Positions 10,171 to 19,500 of a stretch of DNA of 30,545 nt are shown in pieces. The translations under genes and the position numbers were made by a program. Every line of letters begins with the position of its first letter. Positions within the stretch are counted from its first letter, which is position 1. Source of the stretch: Smittium culicis (lineage: Eukaryota > Kickxellomycota > Harpellomycetes > Harpellales > Legeriomycetaceae); contig LSSN01002870.1 in NCBI GenBank assembly GCA_001970855.1, positions 1-30,545 of the forward strand. The letters run 5' to 3'. The notes below the pieces were generated by a model, which was given only the letters and a program-made list of their open reading frames with translations, searched no databases and was not told where the DNA came from.

Positions 10171-10926
10171 TCCCGCAAAAATTTAATGTTTGTGGATGGT
10201 TTTTGGCGGTGGACGAAATAGAAGCTTGGGTATTTTGCGCCGTGGCAGACTTACTGAGGTTAGTGTCTTGATTACTTGTCTGCTGGCGCCCACGAAAGGA
10301 TTTACGAATTCAGGAGCGTTTCTACGGCTTCTTACTGGAAATTAGGGCGTCCAGTTTATCCTGATTCATGACCGGCTTTGATTCTTACTCGACGAGCTGA
10401 TATGATTTTCCCGGCAAGTTTATTCCTTTATTGAAATTGTCTAAGCGGCCTTGAGTGACAGTCGATGCAGTGTCGAAAATCAGAACACTCATGGTGTTGG
10501 CGAGCAAAAGTTATGGGTGTTCAACTGTAAGATCGGTGGTATCTTGGATCCTGAAGTACACGTACAGATCGATAAGCCTTTTAACTTGCGCCAAGGCGAC
10601 CTTTGTACTGTGTAGGGTAGAGTCCGCTTTCCTTACTGCTGCTGAAGCCGAATAGTTTAGCGATTGTGGCTGATATTTCGTTGAACTACTACTTGTACAT
10701 GCGTATAAAGAGTCCTTTGCTTTTCTTCCGTCAATAGTGTGCTGAATAAATACTCATCAATTGAAGTTTGAGCCTCGATAAGCTCTGGTTAAACCTTTAT
10801 ATCTGTTTCTGAGGCTCTTGTAGTTATAAAAGGGTCCACATCTTCGAATAGAGGTTTTCTTTTGCTCAGAAACTGTATTATCAAGGCGTTAAGTTTATTA
10901 AGATTGGTGTTAGTAACTTCAGACAT
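10130..10926 (-). pseudogene. DIRS Gag-like ORF1 (broken)
   Basis: An ATG at 10926-10924 opens MSEVTNTNLNKLNALIIQFL and runs 45 codons to an in-frame TAA. Reading continues in the same and then a shifted frame: SASAAVRKADSTL, STVTQGRLDNFNKGINLPGK, KPVMNQDKLDALISSKKP. The last part is rich in Arg, Gly, Ser and Gln, as in the nucleic-acid-binding tail of Gag. At least four premature stops and one frameshift are visible. Assignment rests on position before RT and on resemblance to ORF1 of fungal DIRS elements as I remember them. Confidence 0.6.
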
Positions 10927-11209
10927 TTTTTAGAATATTTAAATAAGAATTTAAAGAGAAAATCTTTTTAAACTGATAGAGTTCCTATGCAAAAGAAAAG
11001 ATGATAAGGATATCATATGTCAAGAACGATAGGGGAATGATCAACTAAAAACAAAGATAGGAGTAAACCTAGTGTTACTTTTGCAGGCAAGAGGACGTAT
11101 AATTTATTAAAGTTAAGATTAAAATTTAAAGCTAAAACTAAGACTAGAAAACAGAAGACAATTGTTGACAGATGAAGAGACCAAAAAACTAGGGAAAGCT
11201 GGGGCTATT

Positions 11210-11239
11210 TATGTGTTTTGCGTCAGTGCAAAACACATA
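11210..11239. repeat. 12-bp perfect hairpin in the DIRS leader
   Basis: TATGTGTTTTGC at 11210-11221 pairs perfectly with GCAAAACACATA at 11228-11239 across a six-base loop. It lies between the right terminal repeat and the Gag start, so it would be in the 5' leader RNA. Confidence 0.7.
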
Positions 11240-11303
11240 TAAAACATAGGAATGATTCAGGCTATAATAAAAATATAGTGTGGAATAAATGCTAACAAGG
11301 AAA

Positions 11304-11443
11304 AATCCGCAGCAAAAGCGCTGGGGATGTTTGTATAAACCGGTGGTTATGTTAATGGCTGGAATAATCCGCAGCAAAAATGTTGGGGATATTTGTATGG
11401 ATCAGTGGTTATGTTACTGGCTGGAATAATCCGCAGCAAAAGC
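11304..11443 (-). repeat. 62-bp tandem repeat in the DIRS leader
   Basis: AATCCGCAGCAAAA recurs at 11304, 11366 and 11428, an exact 62-base period: two full units and the start of a third, with few differences. The unit also carries GGGGATGTTTGTAT and GGTTATGTTA. Given the element's orientation it lies in the 5' leader just inside the right terminal repeat. Tandem leader repeats can act as promoters or packaging sites in retroelements; that is inference here. Confidence 0.85.
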
Positions 11444-11467
11444 CGAGGCAAAACTACCCAATCATGA

Positions 11468-11620
11468 CGTCATAATACCATACCTTAGGTATTATAATAT
11501 TAAATTTTTTTAGTTACTTATTTTATTTATGTACTAAATTTTTATTAGTTTTTCAAAGTTCGATTGTGTTATCCAATAAAAGATGGTAACGCTTTTATGA
11601 CCACCCCTTGAAATATAATG
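11468..11620. repeat. DIRS right inverted terminal repeat (element 5' side)
   Basis: This is the reverse complement of the left repeat (see 6825-6990), running from TCATAATACCATAC to ATGACCACCCCTTGAAATAT. The outermost part, 11596-11618, is copied in reverse complement in the internal complementary region, which helps place the true end at or beyond 11618. Confidence 0.85.
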
Positions 11621-11649
11621 AGGATATAACTTAATGACTTAAAGGTTGC

Positions 11650-11765
11650 CTGAACATAACTCCCAAAAGCCAAAAGCTTCCACATCCAATTAATCTCAAT
11701 ACTATTACTCTCAATAACCGAGTTAGCCAATTAACTATAAAAATTGCTCTCAATATAATTTATGA
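11650..11765 (-). repeat. Copy of the ATTGGGAG dispersed repeat family
   Basis: On the plus strand it reads ACTCCCAAAAGCCAAAAGC, then short CTCAATA and CCAATTAA words. CCCAAAAGCCAAAA is shared exactly with 17055-17068. The reverse complement gives ATTGAGAG and ATTGGATGTGG words like those at 16800-16860. It sits immediately outside the DIRS right end. Confidence 0.55.
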
Positions 11766-13239
11766 TTAGCGATTAGTTAAATACATTGTTCTAGGGAATG
11801 ATCAAATATTTTAGGATAACTAAATCGTAAGATCAAATAATGAAAAATTTTTAAATTAGCTAGTGATTTAAACATTAATAAATTTTACTCGTTTTTTAAA
11901 ATAAAAAATTAAAATAAGATTGAAATTCTTAGTTACCTACTTTATTAAAACTAATAATAAAAAAGAATTATTCACACAAGTTATCCTAATATTAAACAGC
12001 ATAAATATTACTGAAAGTTACATATTTTTTTAATTATTCATGGTCAGTTAAAATTGTAAAATAATGAAAATATAGAAAAATTTAAATAATTTATTCTATA
12101 TTAAACTTTAGATAATTTTTCATGTTTTTATACCATAGATATTTTGAGGCCATGGGATCAAAAAAATTTCGTTATTCCTGATTAATTTAAACTGACCTTA
12201 AAATAGAATCTCAATGAATTAAAAAATAAAAAATGCATTCATTTTTTATACCAGATATCATCTAAAAATTTATTGTAAAATCTGAAATAAAGTTAAATCT
12301 ATCATAATTCTTAAATTCATAATACACAATGTTACTTTTTTTAAAATTTTGCCTATTTTTTTTGTATTTTTTTATTACATGAACCATACTGATAATAAAA
12401 AAATTATAATCGATTATTTTACTATAAGATAGACGTGTAAAATAAACAAATGGTATGTTCTTTGATGGAATATAAGTACTATCATTATATTAAATATAAG
12501 CTCAATTAACCTACAGAATTAATAGAAGCTCTTAAAACAAAATTAACTAACAAATAAAACAAGAAAGATCTTATTGGATCACTACCTATAACCGAAAAAC
12601 ACATTTTAGAAAATATAAAAATCATCAGCTATATTTACTGAAATATTCCCTAAGATATATTATAAAATAATTAATAGTATTTTAACGAGAGTAATAAATT
12701 AGGGAAAATGCTTTGATTTGGACTAATTATGTGATTTTGAATTAAAGAAAAATTTAATGGATCATTAATAAATAATATGGTAAATTTTAATAAAAAAAAG
12801 CAGCCACTCATTTTTCATAGGTGTTTGGGAGTTATAAAAGGTAATTTTTTTTTAAAAAAAATTTAAACTCGTTTTAATTTTAACGAAATAATAATCATTA
12901 CTTTTATTTTTTGGATTTCTGCATTTTTTTTATGTTTTTGTAAAAAATTAATAAACTGAAAATTATAATCATAGCAATTAATTATCATTTGAAACTTTGG
13001 TTTATTTATTTTTTAAATGCTTAAAGTTTCGTAAAAAATAAGGCAAAAAGTGTATAAAGTTTATAATAAAACTAAAAATATATATCCAAATGCTTTTAAA
13101 TATAAGAATCAATGCGAAATATTCTACATTAAAATTCTAATATATTAAAAGTAAAAAATATTTAGATAGAATAATTTGGAATTAAAAAAAATTATAAATT
13201 TGAATTCGATTAAATATTTAGGCACTAATTATGGATAAT
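11766..13239. other. Very AT-rich DNA, nothing recognised
   Basis: Poly(A)/poly(T)-rich sequence with no frame, repeat or RNA gene that I can support. Confidence 0.5.
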
Positions 13240-13254
13240 GAATCTGTCATGAAT

Positions 13255-13284
13255 GGAACTTTCTAGAAAGTTCCGGAATATTCA
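13255..13284. promoter_or_regulatory. Perfect six-unit heat-shock element
   Basis: GAA and TTC triplets alternate with exact two-base spacers: GAA 13256, TTC 13261, GAA 13266, TTC 13271, GAA 13276, TTC 13281. Six contiguous nGAAn units without a mismatch form a textbook binding site for two HSF trimers. The first 18 bases are also a perfect palindrome. Confidence 0.9.
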
Positions 13285-13303
13285 GATAGCATCAGCAGCA
13301 ATG

Positions 13304-13346
13304 TTCTAGAATGCTATGAAACGTTCTAGAACATTTCCGAAATTTC
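13304..13346. promoter_or_regulatory. Second, partly degenerate heat-shock element
   Basis: TTCTAGAA occurs at 13304 and again at 13324. From 13324 the register TTC-GAA-TTt-GAA-TTC continues to 13346 with one mismatch. Together with the upstream element this makes a clustered heat-shock factor target. Confidence 0.75.
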
Positions 13347-13418
13347 TTATCGATTTTAATTGTTCTTACGTAATAATTTTACGTATTCATTTTTTTAACA
13401 TCGATAACGATTTATTTT

Positions 13419-13446
13419 GATTACTAATCAAGTTTGATTAGTAATC
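13419..13446. repeat. Perfect 13-bp inverted repeat in the LTR U3
   Basis: GATTACTAATCAA at 13419-13431 and TTGATTAGTAATC at 13434-13446 are exact reverse complements separated by GT. It lies between the heat-shock elements and the TATA box and could bind a dimeric regulator or extrude as a cruciform. Confidence 0.8.
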
Positions 13447-13534
13447 TAACAGATATTTTTAAATAGCTTTCTTTTTAGTTTATTCTCTAGTTTTTCTTTA
13501 AAGTTTATGACCTAAAACCAAGCAACGGAAAAAG

Positions 13535-13610
13535 TATAAAAAGGTTACGTTTTTCCTGTCTTGAATTCGCATCTAGTATCTTGTATACTTTCTAATAAGT
13601 AATAAATAAA
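13535..13610 (+). promoter_or_regulatory. LTR TATA box and polyadenylation-type signal
   Basis: TATAAAAAG at 13535-13543 is followed about 60 bases later by overlapping AATAAA signals at 13601-13610. A TATA box closely followed by a poly(A) signal is the usual order across the U3/R boundary of an LTR. Confidence 0.6.
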
Positions 13611-13819
13611 TATCTTTATAGTAAATATAACTTTTGACTTCACTGACTTGAACTCTTATAACCCAGATCTTGATAGAATCTTTGGAAATCCTAAAAGCTA
13701 ATTTAAGTACTGATTCTGTAGTATAAAAGTATTTTTTCACTATAAAAAGTCTAAAAATAGAGAGAATATATGCTGGAATGCAAGCATAAAAAATATTGTA
13801 AAAAAAAAATCACTACTAA

Positions 13820-15032
13820 TTGCGAAATTACACAAATATAAAATTTAGTAAACGTGATTGTAGATCAAATGCGGACGTTATAACTACAAAGCACAAGCTA
13901 AAAGAGATTAAACGGAAAACTTTGGAATCTGAAGCTACTTCGATTTTAGTTTCAAACGTCATAAAAAAATTTAAAGATGGAGATTTATGCATATCAAGAA
14001 GCAGAAGATAATTGATGAGAGCATTAAACAGAAAAAGAAAAGAAAAATTGCCTAATAGCTCTAATACTTTAGAAAAAAGGGCCAAAACATCAGATGAGTC
14101 GTTTTTAACATTAAATGGCGATCATTTTTTGATATATTCAAATATTAATGATATGATATAAACAAAGTTTCTATTTTGGCAACTCGATATGATATGATCA
14201 ATCTATCAGAATCAAATATTAGTTTTATGGGTGATACGTTTAAAAAAGCACCTAAAATTTTCTACCAAATATTTACTATACATGTTCAGTATGGAAATCA
14301 AGTTTTCTTGCTAGTAAACTGCTTTTCATAGAGCAAAAAAACGACGACTTGTCAACTGTGTATAAATAATATATACAGTTATTGTGTCAATAACTATTTA
14401 TAGACAAGCAGACCTCTTAGGGTAATGTATGATTTTGATTTGGAAATAATATAATATTCAATATCAATATTTTCTAGATCTATGATATCCCTATACTTTT
14501 CTCACTTTTGTCAAAATATATATAGATATATACAAGAGAGAAGTTTTCAAGTGTAATATAATGACAAGACCAATAATATAATAAGTAAAAAGTCCGCCTT
14601 TTTTTTTCTATATAATTTGTTCCGGTATTAAATGTCAAATGGGTTTTTAATAAGCTAAAAAAAATTTAGACCCAAAATTAATACATGTTGCACAATATTT
14701 AAACAGGTTATTTTCAAACGGTGTTATAATAGGTGAAAATCAGAAAACTACAACAACTTATCCGCCTGAGCAATGGAATCTTTGTCTTTAAGCATTATAT
14801 CTATTACAAAAAAAAATATTGTAGCGTGACACAACAGGTTTTCAATATTAGTAAGTATAGATAATCCATCTTGCAAATATCTGTACGAAAAATTGATTAT
14901 TGAGCAGAAAAAATCAGATACTATAATTCATAAGCTTATATTCAATAGAATAATTAGAGAAAATACAAAGAAAAAATATCTTAAAATAGCCAAAAATATA
15001 CATCTCATGACTAATAGATATTTAATATATAA
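13820..15032 (+). pseudogene. MULE-type transposase with FLYWCH-like N-terminus (broken)
   Basis: The relic starts with the end of a FLYWCH-like finger (KRDCRSNADVITTKH). After a stop it continues RALNRKRKEKLPNSSNTLEK and FLTLNGDHFLIYSN, the usual linker. In a shifted frame come ILATRYDMINLSESNISFMG and DTFKKAPKIFYQIFTIHVQY, the start of the MULE DDE domain (first Asp at about 14233). VMYDFDLEII (about 14425) provides the second Asp, followed by FCQNIYRYIQER. The C-terminal part reads IIGENQ, YPPEQWNLC, FSILVSIDNPS, YEKLIIEQKK and KKYLKIAKN. The third catalytic residue is not recognisable. Numerous stops and frameshifts show it is dead. I did not find convincing MULE TIRs. Confidence 0.75.
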
Positions 15033-15059
15033 ATCTGAGAGTAATTTAAATTGAATATT

Positions 15060-16314
15060 TGTAATTATATGGTAGATATACATCTCAAAAATTCTTATAT
15101 TTATTGATATATTTGATTATATAATTCATTTACCAATTAGTTTAATTTAAATGATTATATTGTCAGATTTTTAATTACCTAAAAATATAAAATTTTAATT
15201 CGTAATAGGATTGAATTTAATTGGAGATTATTTTTGGGGTTTTATTTCGACGATTTATTTAAAATAGCTACTAAGGCGGCTAATTAGTAAAAGTAAGATA
15301 AATCATTTTTATTTTAACTAAAAGTTCAAGTGTTTTCAAAAATGATATTCAAAAAGGAATATTAAGCTCAAGTTCAACTGAGTTTTTTTTTTTTTAAAAC
15401 AAATTTTAATTATTGTAATTCAAAGGATTGGATAGTTTTCGTTAAGTACTAGATTGGTTCAAAAGTGCCTCCCCTTATCTAGTAAAGTTGGTATTTGGTT
15501 TATAAATTTATTATTTATCTGTCTTATTATTTTTTTTCTTATTTTCTTTTGTTTTATAATTTTTTTGTTGCTTTTTTTTCTTTCTATATTATTTGACCTA
15601 GGTAAACAGCCTCATTTTAGGTAAAGTAATAAACGATTTACTAAATAATTACTAGCTAAATATTTATTAGCTAACTATTTATTGATTTCCTAAATATTTA
15701 TCTGACAATAAAATCAAAATATTTATGCTTCAATGATTAAATAATTTTTTATTTTTCAATAAGGTATTACTCTAATAATTTATAATTAAAATTTATAGTA
15801 TAAGTATACAAATAAAATAGTATCGATTAGGTTAAGCTAAGTGTAAATTGTTGAAATTATTAACTTAATATCTATTTTTTCAACTTGTTTTTATTTAAAT
15901 GGTTTTTAATTTTTGGATTCTTAGAGGGTGGAAGCATTCATGCTCTTTATTTTTTTAATATCAGCAATAGTAATAGTACAGTTGTTTGATGTCGTAATTT
16001 CAGAAGTTAATTTCGAAGTACTTAGCTTAAATTATTTTATTAAAGAATATAAAAGATATTTTATTGCTAAATAGCTAATTGCAATAAAATCTCTGACCAG
16101 TTATACAAAAATACATAGCTATGAAAACACTATACAAATAGACTTAATTTAAATTAAACAATAAGCAAAACTATAATGATATAAGTAATTAAGTTTTAAT
16201 AAAATTACAAGCTTTTGGCATTTTAATTTAAACTTAGTAATAATTATTTATTTAGAACGAGTGCCAAAAAATAAGACGAAGACACAATTCCAAGAAATTA
16301 TGAAGAAATCATAA
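15060..16314. other. AT-rich DNA with a pyrimidine-rich tract, no gene
   Basis: 15530-15590 is a long T/C-rich tract. 15630-15690 contains several TTACTAGCTAAATATTTATT-like words in loose repetition. No coding or transposon domain is supported. Confidence 0.4.
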
Positions 16315-16446
16315 TGTCAAGGATTTGAGATTATATATTCTTTTTATATTAGTTAATTTATTTGGAGTTTTCTAGAGATCTATAAAAGTTTCTAAAATCT
16401 TTTAGAAAACTCCAGTAAATTACATAATTTATTTATGTCCATGACA
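16315..16446 (-). mobile_element. Short TGTCA...TGACA element with decayed HSE-like core
   Basis: The segment begins TGTCA and ends TGACA and is flanked by CATAA on the left and CGTAA on the right (4 of 5 match). Read on the minus strand it begins TGTCATGGA, close to the solo LTR start. The centre, 16365-16412, has inverted arms GGAGTTTTCTA and TAGAAAACTCC. In between it keeps a five-base register of alternating GAA/TTC-like triplets (TTC at 16370 and 16390, GAA at 16405, others mutated). It may be an internally deleted relative of the LTR. It could also be an unrelated small palindromic element. Confidence 0.4.
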
Positions 16447-16796
16447 CGTAATTGTATTTAGAAAACTTTTAATCGATAAGTAAAATATGTAGATCATTAT
16501 TATTGAAATTAGGTGTTCCCAATAATTGAAAAGGATAGAAATAACATAATATTTAAAATTTATTAAATGCAAATAGTCTTAATCATTTTATTTAGTTATA
16601 ATATTAAATAAATTTTAATCTTTTTCAATTTAGTTACAATAAAATTCTTTTTAGATGTAAAAATTTTAAATACGAGTATTTTGGTGGGTCGAATAATATC
16701 TTATAAAATTGAAACTAATTGGTTTAACATTTGGCTAGTCATTAATCATTAATCATAACAGTAAATTGTAAGAAATTTTTATAATTAAAAAGTTAA

Positions 16797-17098
16797 CTCA
16801 ATTATTGGGAGTTGTAGGATTGGGATTAATAGGATTGGGGGTTATTGGATGTGGTATCAATTGGAATTTGGAGTAATTGAATTGGGAGTAATTTTATATG
16901 AAGTTTTATCGCAGAACTCTGGTCAAAATATACTAAATAAAACTATACAATAATCCAATAACCACATCAATCAAAAATAATGTGAAAATCAATTGGTTCG
17001 ACAAAATATATAATCAAACTTTATGGTACCTCGACAAAACTATCAAAATCGACACCCAAAAGCCAAAAACTCCCAAATCAATTACTCCCAATTTTTAT
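16797..17098. mobile_element. TIR-like copy of the ATTGGGAG repeat family
   Basis: The left side carries repeated ATTGGGAGTTGTAGGATTGGG-type words. The right side (17050-17098) carries the same words in reverse complement (CAATTACTCCCAATT, AACTCCCAAATC). This gives an inverted-repeat element of about 300 bases with no coding capacity. The inner left part has TATCGCAGAA, echoed by GTCGCAGAA next to the minisatellite at 18.4 kb. Confidence 0.55.
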
Positions 17099-17499
17099 AT
17101 TTGGCCAATATTTTTTTTTGGATTCTCCTGATTTATTTAATCATTTATATTTAACAATTATTAGCTAATTTTAATGATTACTTGCCATAAATATAATTGA
17201 ACAAACACTTTTTCCTTTCGCTTAAGGATATATTAGGTAAGAAATATATTGTATTCGATGTGAAAAGCATAAATATTATTTAATTATCACAATTTAATAA
17301 AAAAAAATCAAAGCTTAACTATTTAAAAGTAATATTATTACCAATATCATATTTTCAACAATCGATTAGCAAAGATCACACTCAAGTGTAACAATATATT
17401 TACTCTTCTATCCAAAAAAATTAATAAAACAAAACAAAAAAAACGAGTCAAAAAATTTACATGCTAAATAAAATAATCTAGAAATGAGTGGAATCTTTT

Positions 17500-17880
17500 A
17501 TATCAGCACATCCTAGGGCAATATCTGTACTTAAATACAGCGTTCGACAGTCATAAATGTCTCAAAATTGTAACAGCTTATTTTTTGAAAGACAGTTCTA
17601 TCATTCCCACGTTTGGGTAGAAGTTTAATTTTTATTAATCCTATTATAAGTTGGGTCTGAATAGGAAGCTCAATTATCTTAACGAATTCAATTTTTTTGG
17701 AACGAGCTTAATTCCATGACTACTTGTAACTTCAGTCATCCAGCCTATTTGAACCAAAACCTGAGTCGAACTTTCAATTGGTAGATTGATCCTATATCCC
17801 TTTAGGTACGCAGTCGGTAGACCAGATGAGGAATTAATCTGGTTTTTTTTAGTCTTTCACCAATCTATCTATTTATAGCT
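17500..17880 (-). pseudogene. Unidentified coding-like relic
   Basis: One minus-strand frame reads about 59 codons with protein-like composition, including NSSSGLPTAYLKGYRINLPI and VLVQIGWMTEVTSSHGIKLV, before a stop. A second frame then continues FVKIIELPIQTQLIIGLIKI and RTVFQKISCYNFETFMTVER before stops. Two adjoining open stretches in different frames with balanced amino-acid use suggest a frameshifted protein relic, perhaps from a transposon. I do not recognise the family. Confidence 0.35.
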
Positions 17881-18301
17881 TACTTTATCACGTATTTTCT
17901 AGTATATTAATATCAACTTGAAACACGATTAAAATATATACATATAATTTTCTAGAATATTTTTATATAATTAATGTTGTATCTTTACCTTTATATACAT
18001 TAAAAAAGGGAACATATGTCTTTGAACACACGATTTGAAATTGCATTAGTTTTTTCTCTCCAGCTTAGAAAATCGAATTTATTGTTTCGTTTGTAGTATT
18101 TAAGTAAGAATATTATTTGCAGCTATTCTAATATAAAACAATACTTTTTAATATCTCAAAATCTAATATCTTTATAAAATTCAAATGCCTATGTTTTTTA
18201 GTTCAAAAATAATCTTCCACCCAGAAAAAGTTTAATATTAGCATTAAATTGGTAAAAATAAATATAACTAATTAATCAAATAACAAATTGTGAGTAATTG
18301 G

Positions 18302-18365
18302 ATTGGGAGTTATTGGCATTGGGAGTTATTGGCATTGGGAGTTATTGGCATTGGGATTAATTGGC
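18302..18365 (+). repeat. 16-bp minisatellite, four units
   Basis: ATTGGGAGTTATTGGC repeats at 18302, 18318, 18334 and 18350 with an exact 16-base period. The first three units are identical and the fourth slightly changed; degenerate units lie on both sides. It belongs to the same word family as the copies at 11.65, 16.80 and 17.06 kb. The open frame across it is a by-product of repetition. Confidence 0.9.
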
Positions 18366-18659
18366 CTTAGGAATAATTTGACTGCGAGAAATTGGTTTGG
18401 GATTTATGGGATTGGCAGTTTGTCGCAGAAAATAACTTTATATATTCCAAAAAATAATTTTTCAATCAGTAATCATCCAATAGATAAACTGAAAAATTCG
18501 ATATTAAGAAAAATAATTGAAATAAAAAGTCGAAAAGAACCAATAGGTCAAACTAAATCGGGTTAAATTGGTAAATCATAAAACAAACATCCTAATTTTA
18601 ACTGTAATTATATCCTCAAAATTGATCTAGAAACTAAAGTGTATATTAGCCTTAATCCG

Positions 18660-19075
18660 TATTTTTAGAATGCACTAATAATTGGAGAAAGTTAAGGATA
18701 TGGAAAAAGGGTCAGTTTACCAATCAAAATAATTTAAGATATGAATCAGGAAAAGAAAAACTAATTAATATTTACTTCAGCTGTAGAAGAATAAATGAAT
18801 TCTGGAAGCTCATTAGTTTTTTTACCAACAAAAGCTAAAGATCAAATACAGGATTAGCCAGTAGATTGACAGCTAATATAATTTTTGTTTTTTTAGAGCC
18901 ATTTTAAGTTAAGTTTCCAAATGTATACATTCTATTTGGAAAAGAAATATGGAATTTATGCAGGTACAAAACTGAGGCTGCGCTAACTAACAATTTATTA
19001 ACAGCAAAGAAGATTTTCTTTAGGTGGAAAAATTTCTTTAAAGAAAAAATTGTAGCTGATTCTAAATACCTTTAG
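18660..19075 (+). pseudogene. LINE ORF2 C-terminal fragment (zf-RVT-like)
   Basis: A single plus-strand frame reads LRIWKKGQFTNQNNLRYESG, KEKLINIYFSCRRINEFWKL, and, after two stop codons, KFPNVYILFGKEIWNLCRYK, TEAALTNNLLTAKKIFFRWK. This is the usual order after RNase H or reverse transcriptase in fungal LINEs: a degenerate C-x2-C ... H-x-C finger (first Cys pair lost, FSC kept), then the IW-x-x-YR-x-x-EAxL block. The frame ends at a TAG near 19075. Two internal stops and missing zinc ligands show decay. It may belong to the same lineage as the RT scrap at 6.66 kb. Confidence 0.65.
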
Positions 19076-19500
19076 AAAAGATACATCTAGAAAAAATATA
19101 ATCCCCATTAGATTTCAATTGATCCGAATGGAAAAGATACCTTTAAAAATAGTTAAATTTACCTTAACGCCGTCTAATTTTATAATTTATTGGCTTTATA
19201 ATGAGTTTGATTCCAATTGATATAATCAGCCAAAAAGAACGCCTATCTCTCATTACATTGTTAACAACAGAAAATCAAAGTAACTAACTAAAATACGAAA
19301 GCATACCAGTACGTACTCAAGGATAGGTATATAAACCAGAGCTTAGCAACCCCCCATGGGATGGCTAAGCTTTTCGACATTATTCCTGTTCCCATCTTTT
19401 CTTGTCCTTGTACTTGTCCTAGTTCCAGTTTTATATACTTTATTTTATTTATATTTTCTCATTTAAATAAACGACTTTATTCTAGTCCTATTGCAGACTT
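19076..19500 (+). other. Probable 3' untranslated tail of the LINE relic
   Basis: Sequence between the ORF2 fragment and AT-rich DNA includes a clear stem-loop: AGCTTAGC (19340-19347) pairs with GCTAAGCT (19364-19371), with CCC/GGG able to extend it. Non-LTR elements often use a 3' hairpin for recognition by their reverse transcriptase. I find no clear poly(A) tail or target duplication, so the true end is uncertain. Confidence 0.4.

Larger units (their letters stand above)
6825..11620 (-). mobile_element. DIRS-type tyrosine-recombinase retrotransposon, decayed but structurally complete
   Basis: Read on the minus strand, the element shows a Gag-like region (10926 to about 10130), reverse transcriptase (about 10170-9050), RNase H (about 9000-8600), a connecting region and a tyrosine recombinase ending at 7133. 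Both ends carry related inverted repeats, and next to the 3' end lies a region complementary to the joined ends. This is the arrangement of DIRS-1-like elements, which integrate with a tyrosine recombinase instead of an integrase and make no target duplication. The body is visibly richer in G+C than its flanks. Frameshifts and stops occur in every domain, so this copy cannot make its proteins. No methyltransferase domain was recognised. Confidence 0.85.
13245..13675 (+). mobile_element. Probable solo LTR with heat-shock promoter architecture
   Basis: The segment starts TGTCATG and ends TTGATA. TGTCA...TGATA is one C-to-T change away from the perfect inverted terminus TGTCA...TGACA. It is flanked on both sides by GAATC (13240-13244 and 13676-13680), a 5-bp duplication typical of LTR retrotransposons. 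Inside, in order, are two heat-shock elements, a perfect 13-bp inverted repeat, a TATA box (TATAAAAAG, 13535) and an AATAAATAAA polyadenylation-type signal (13601), which fits U3-R-U5. No internal retrotransposon domains follow and no second LTR was found, hence solo. The alternative is the promoter of a lost host heat-shock gene or of the MULE relic downstream. Confidence 0.6.

Noticed and set aside
11304..11443. CRISPR-like array
   Set aside because: Units are directly tandem with no unique spacers, and the DNA is eukaryotic.
13245..16446. 13245-13675 and 16315-16446 as the two LTRs of one 3.2-kb retrotransposon
   Set aside because: The two are too different in length and sequence, appear to lie in opposite orientation, and the DNA between encodes a MULE transposase instead of gag-pol.
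17821..17850. Hairpin (ACCAGAT/ATCTGGT) followed by eight T residues, like an RNA polymerase terminator
   Set aside because: No RNA gene or A/B box is visible upstream and T-runs are common here; it also overlaps the coding-like relic on the other strand.
18303..18566. 87-codon frame over the 16-bp minisatellite
   Set aside because: The N-terminal half is translated minisatellite and the rest has no recognisable features.
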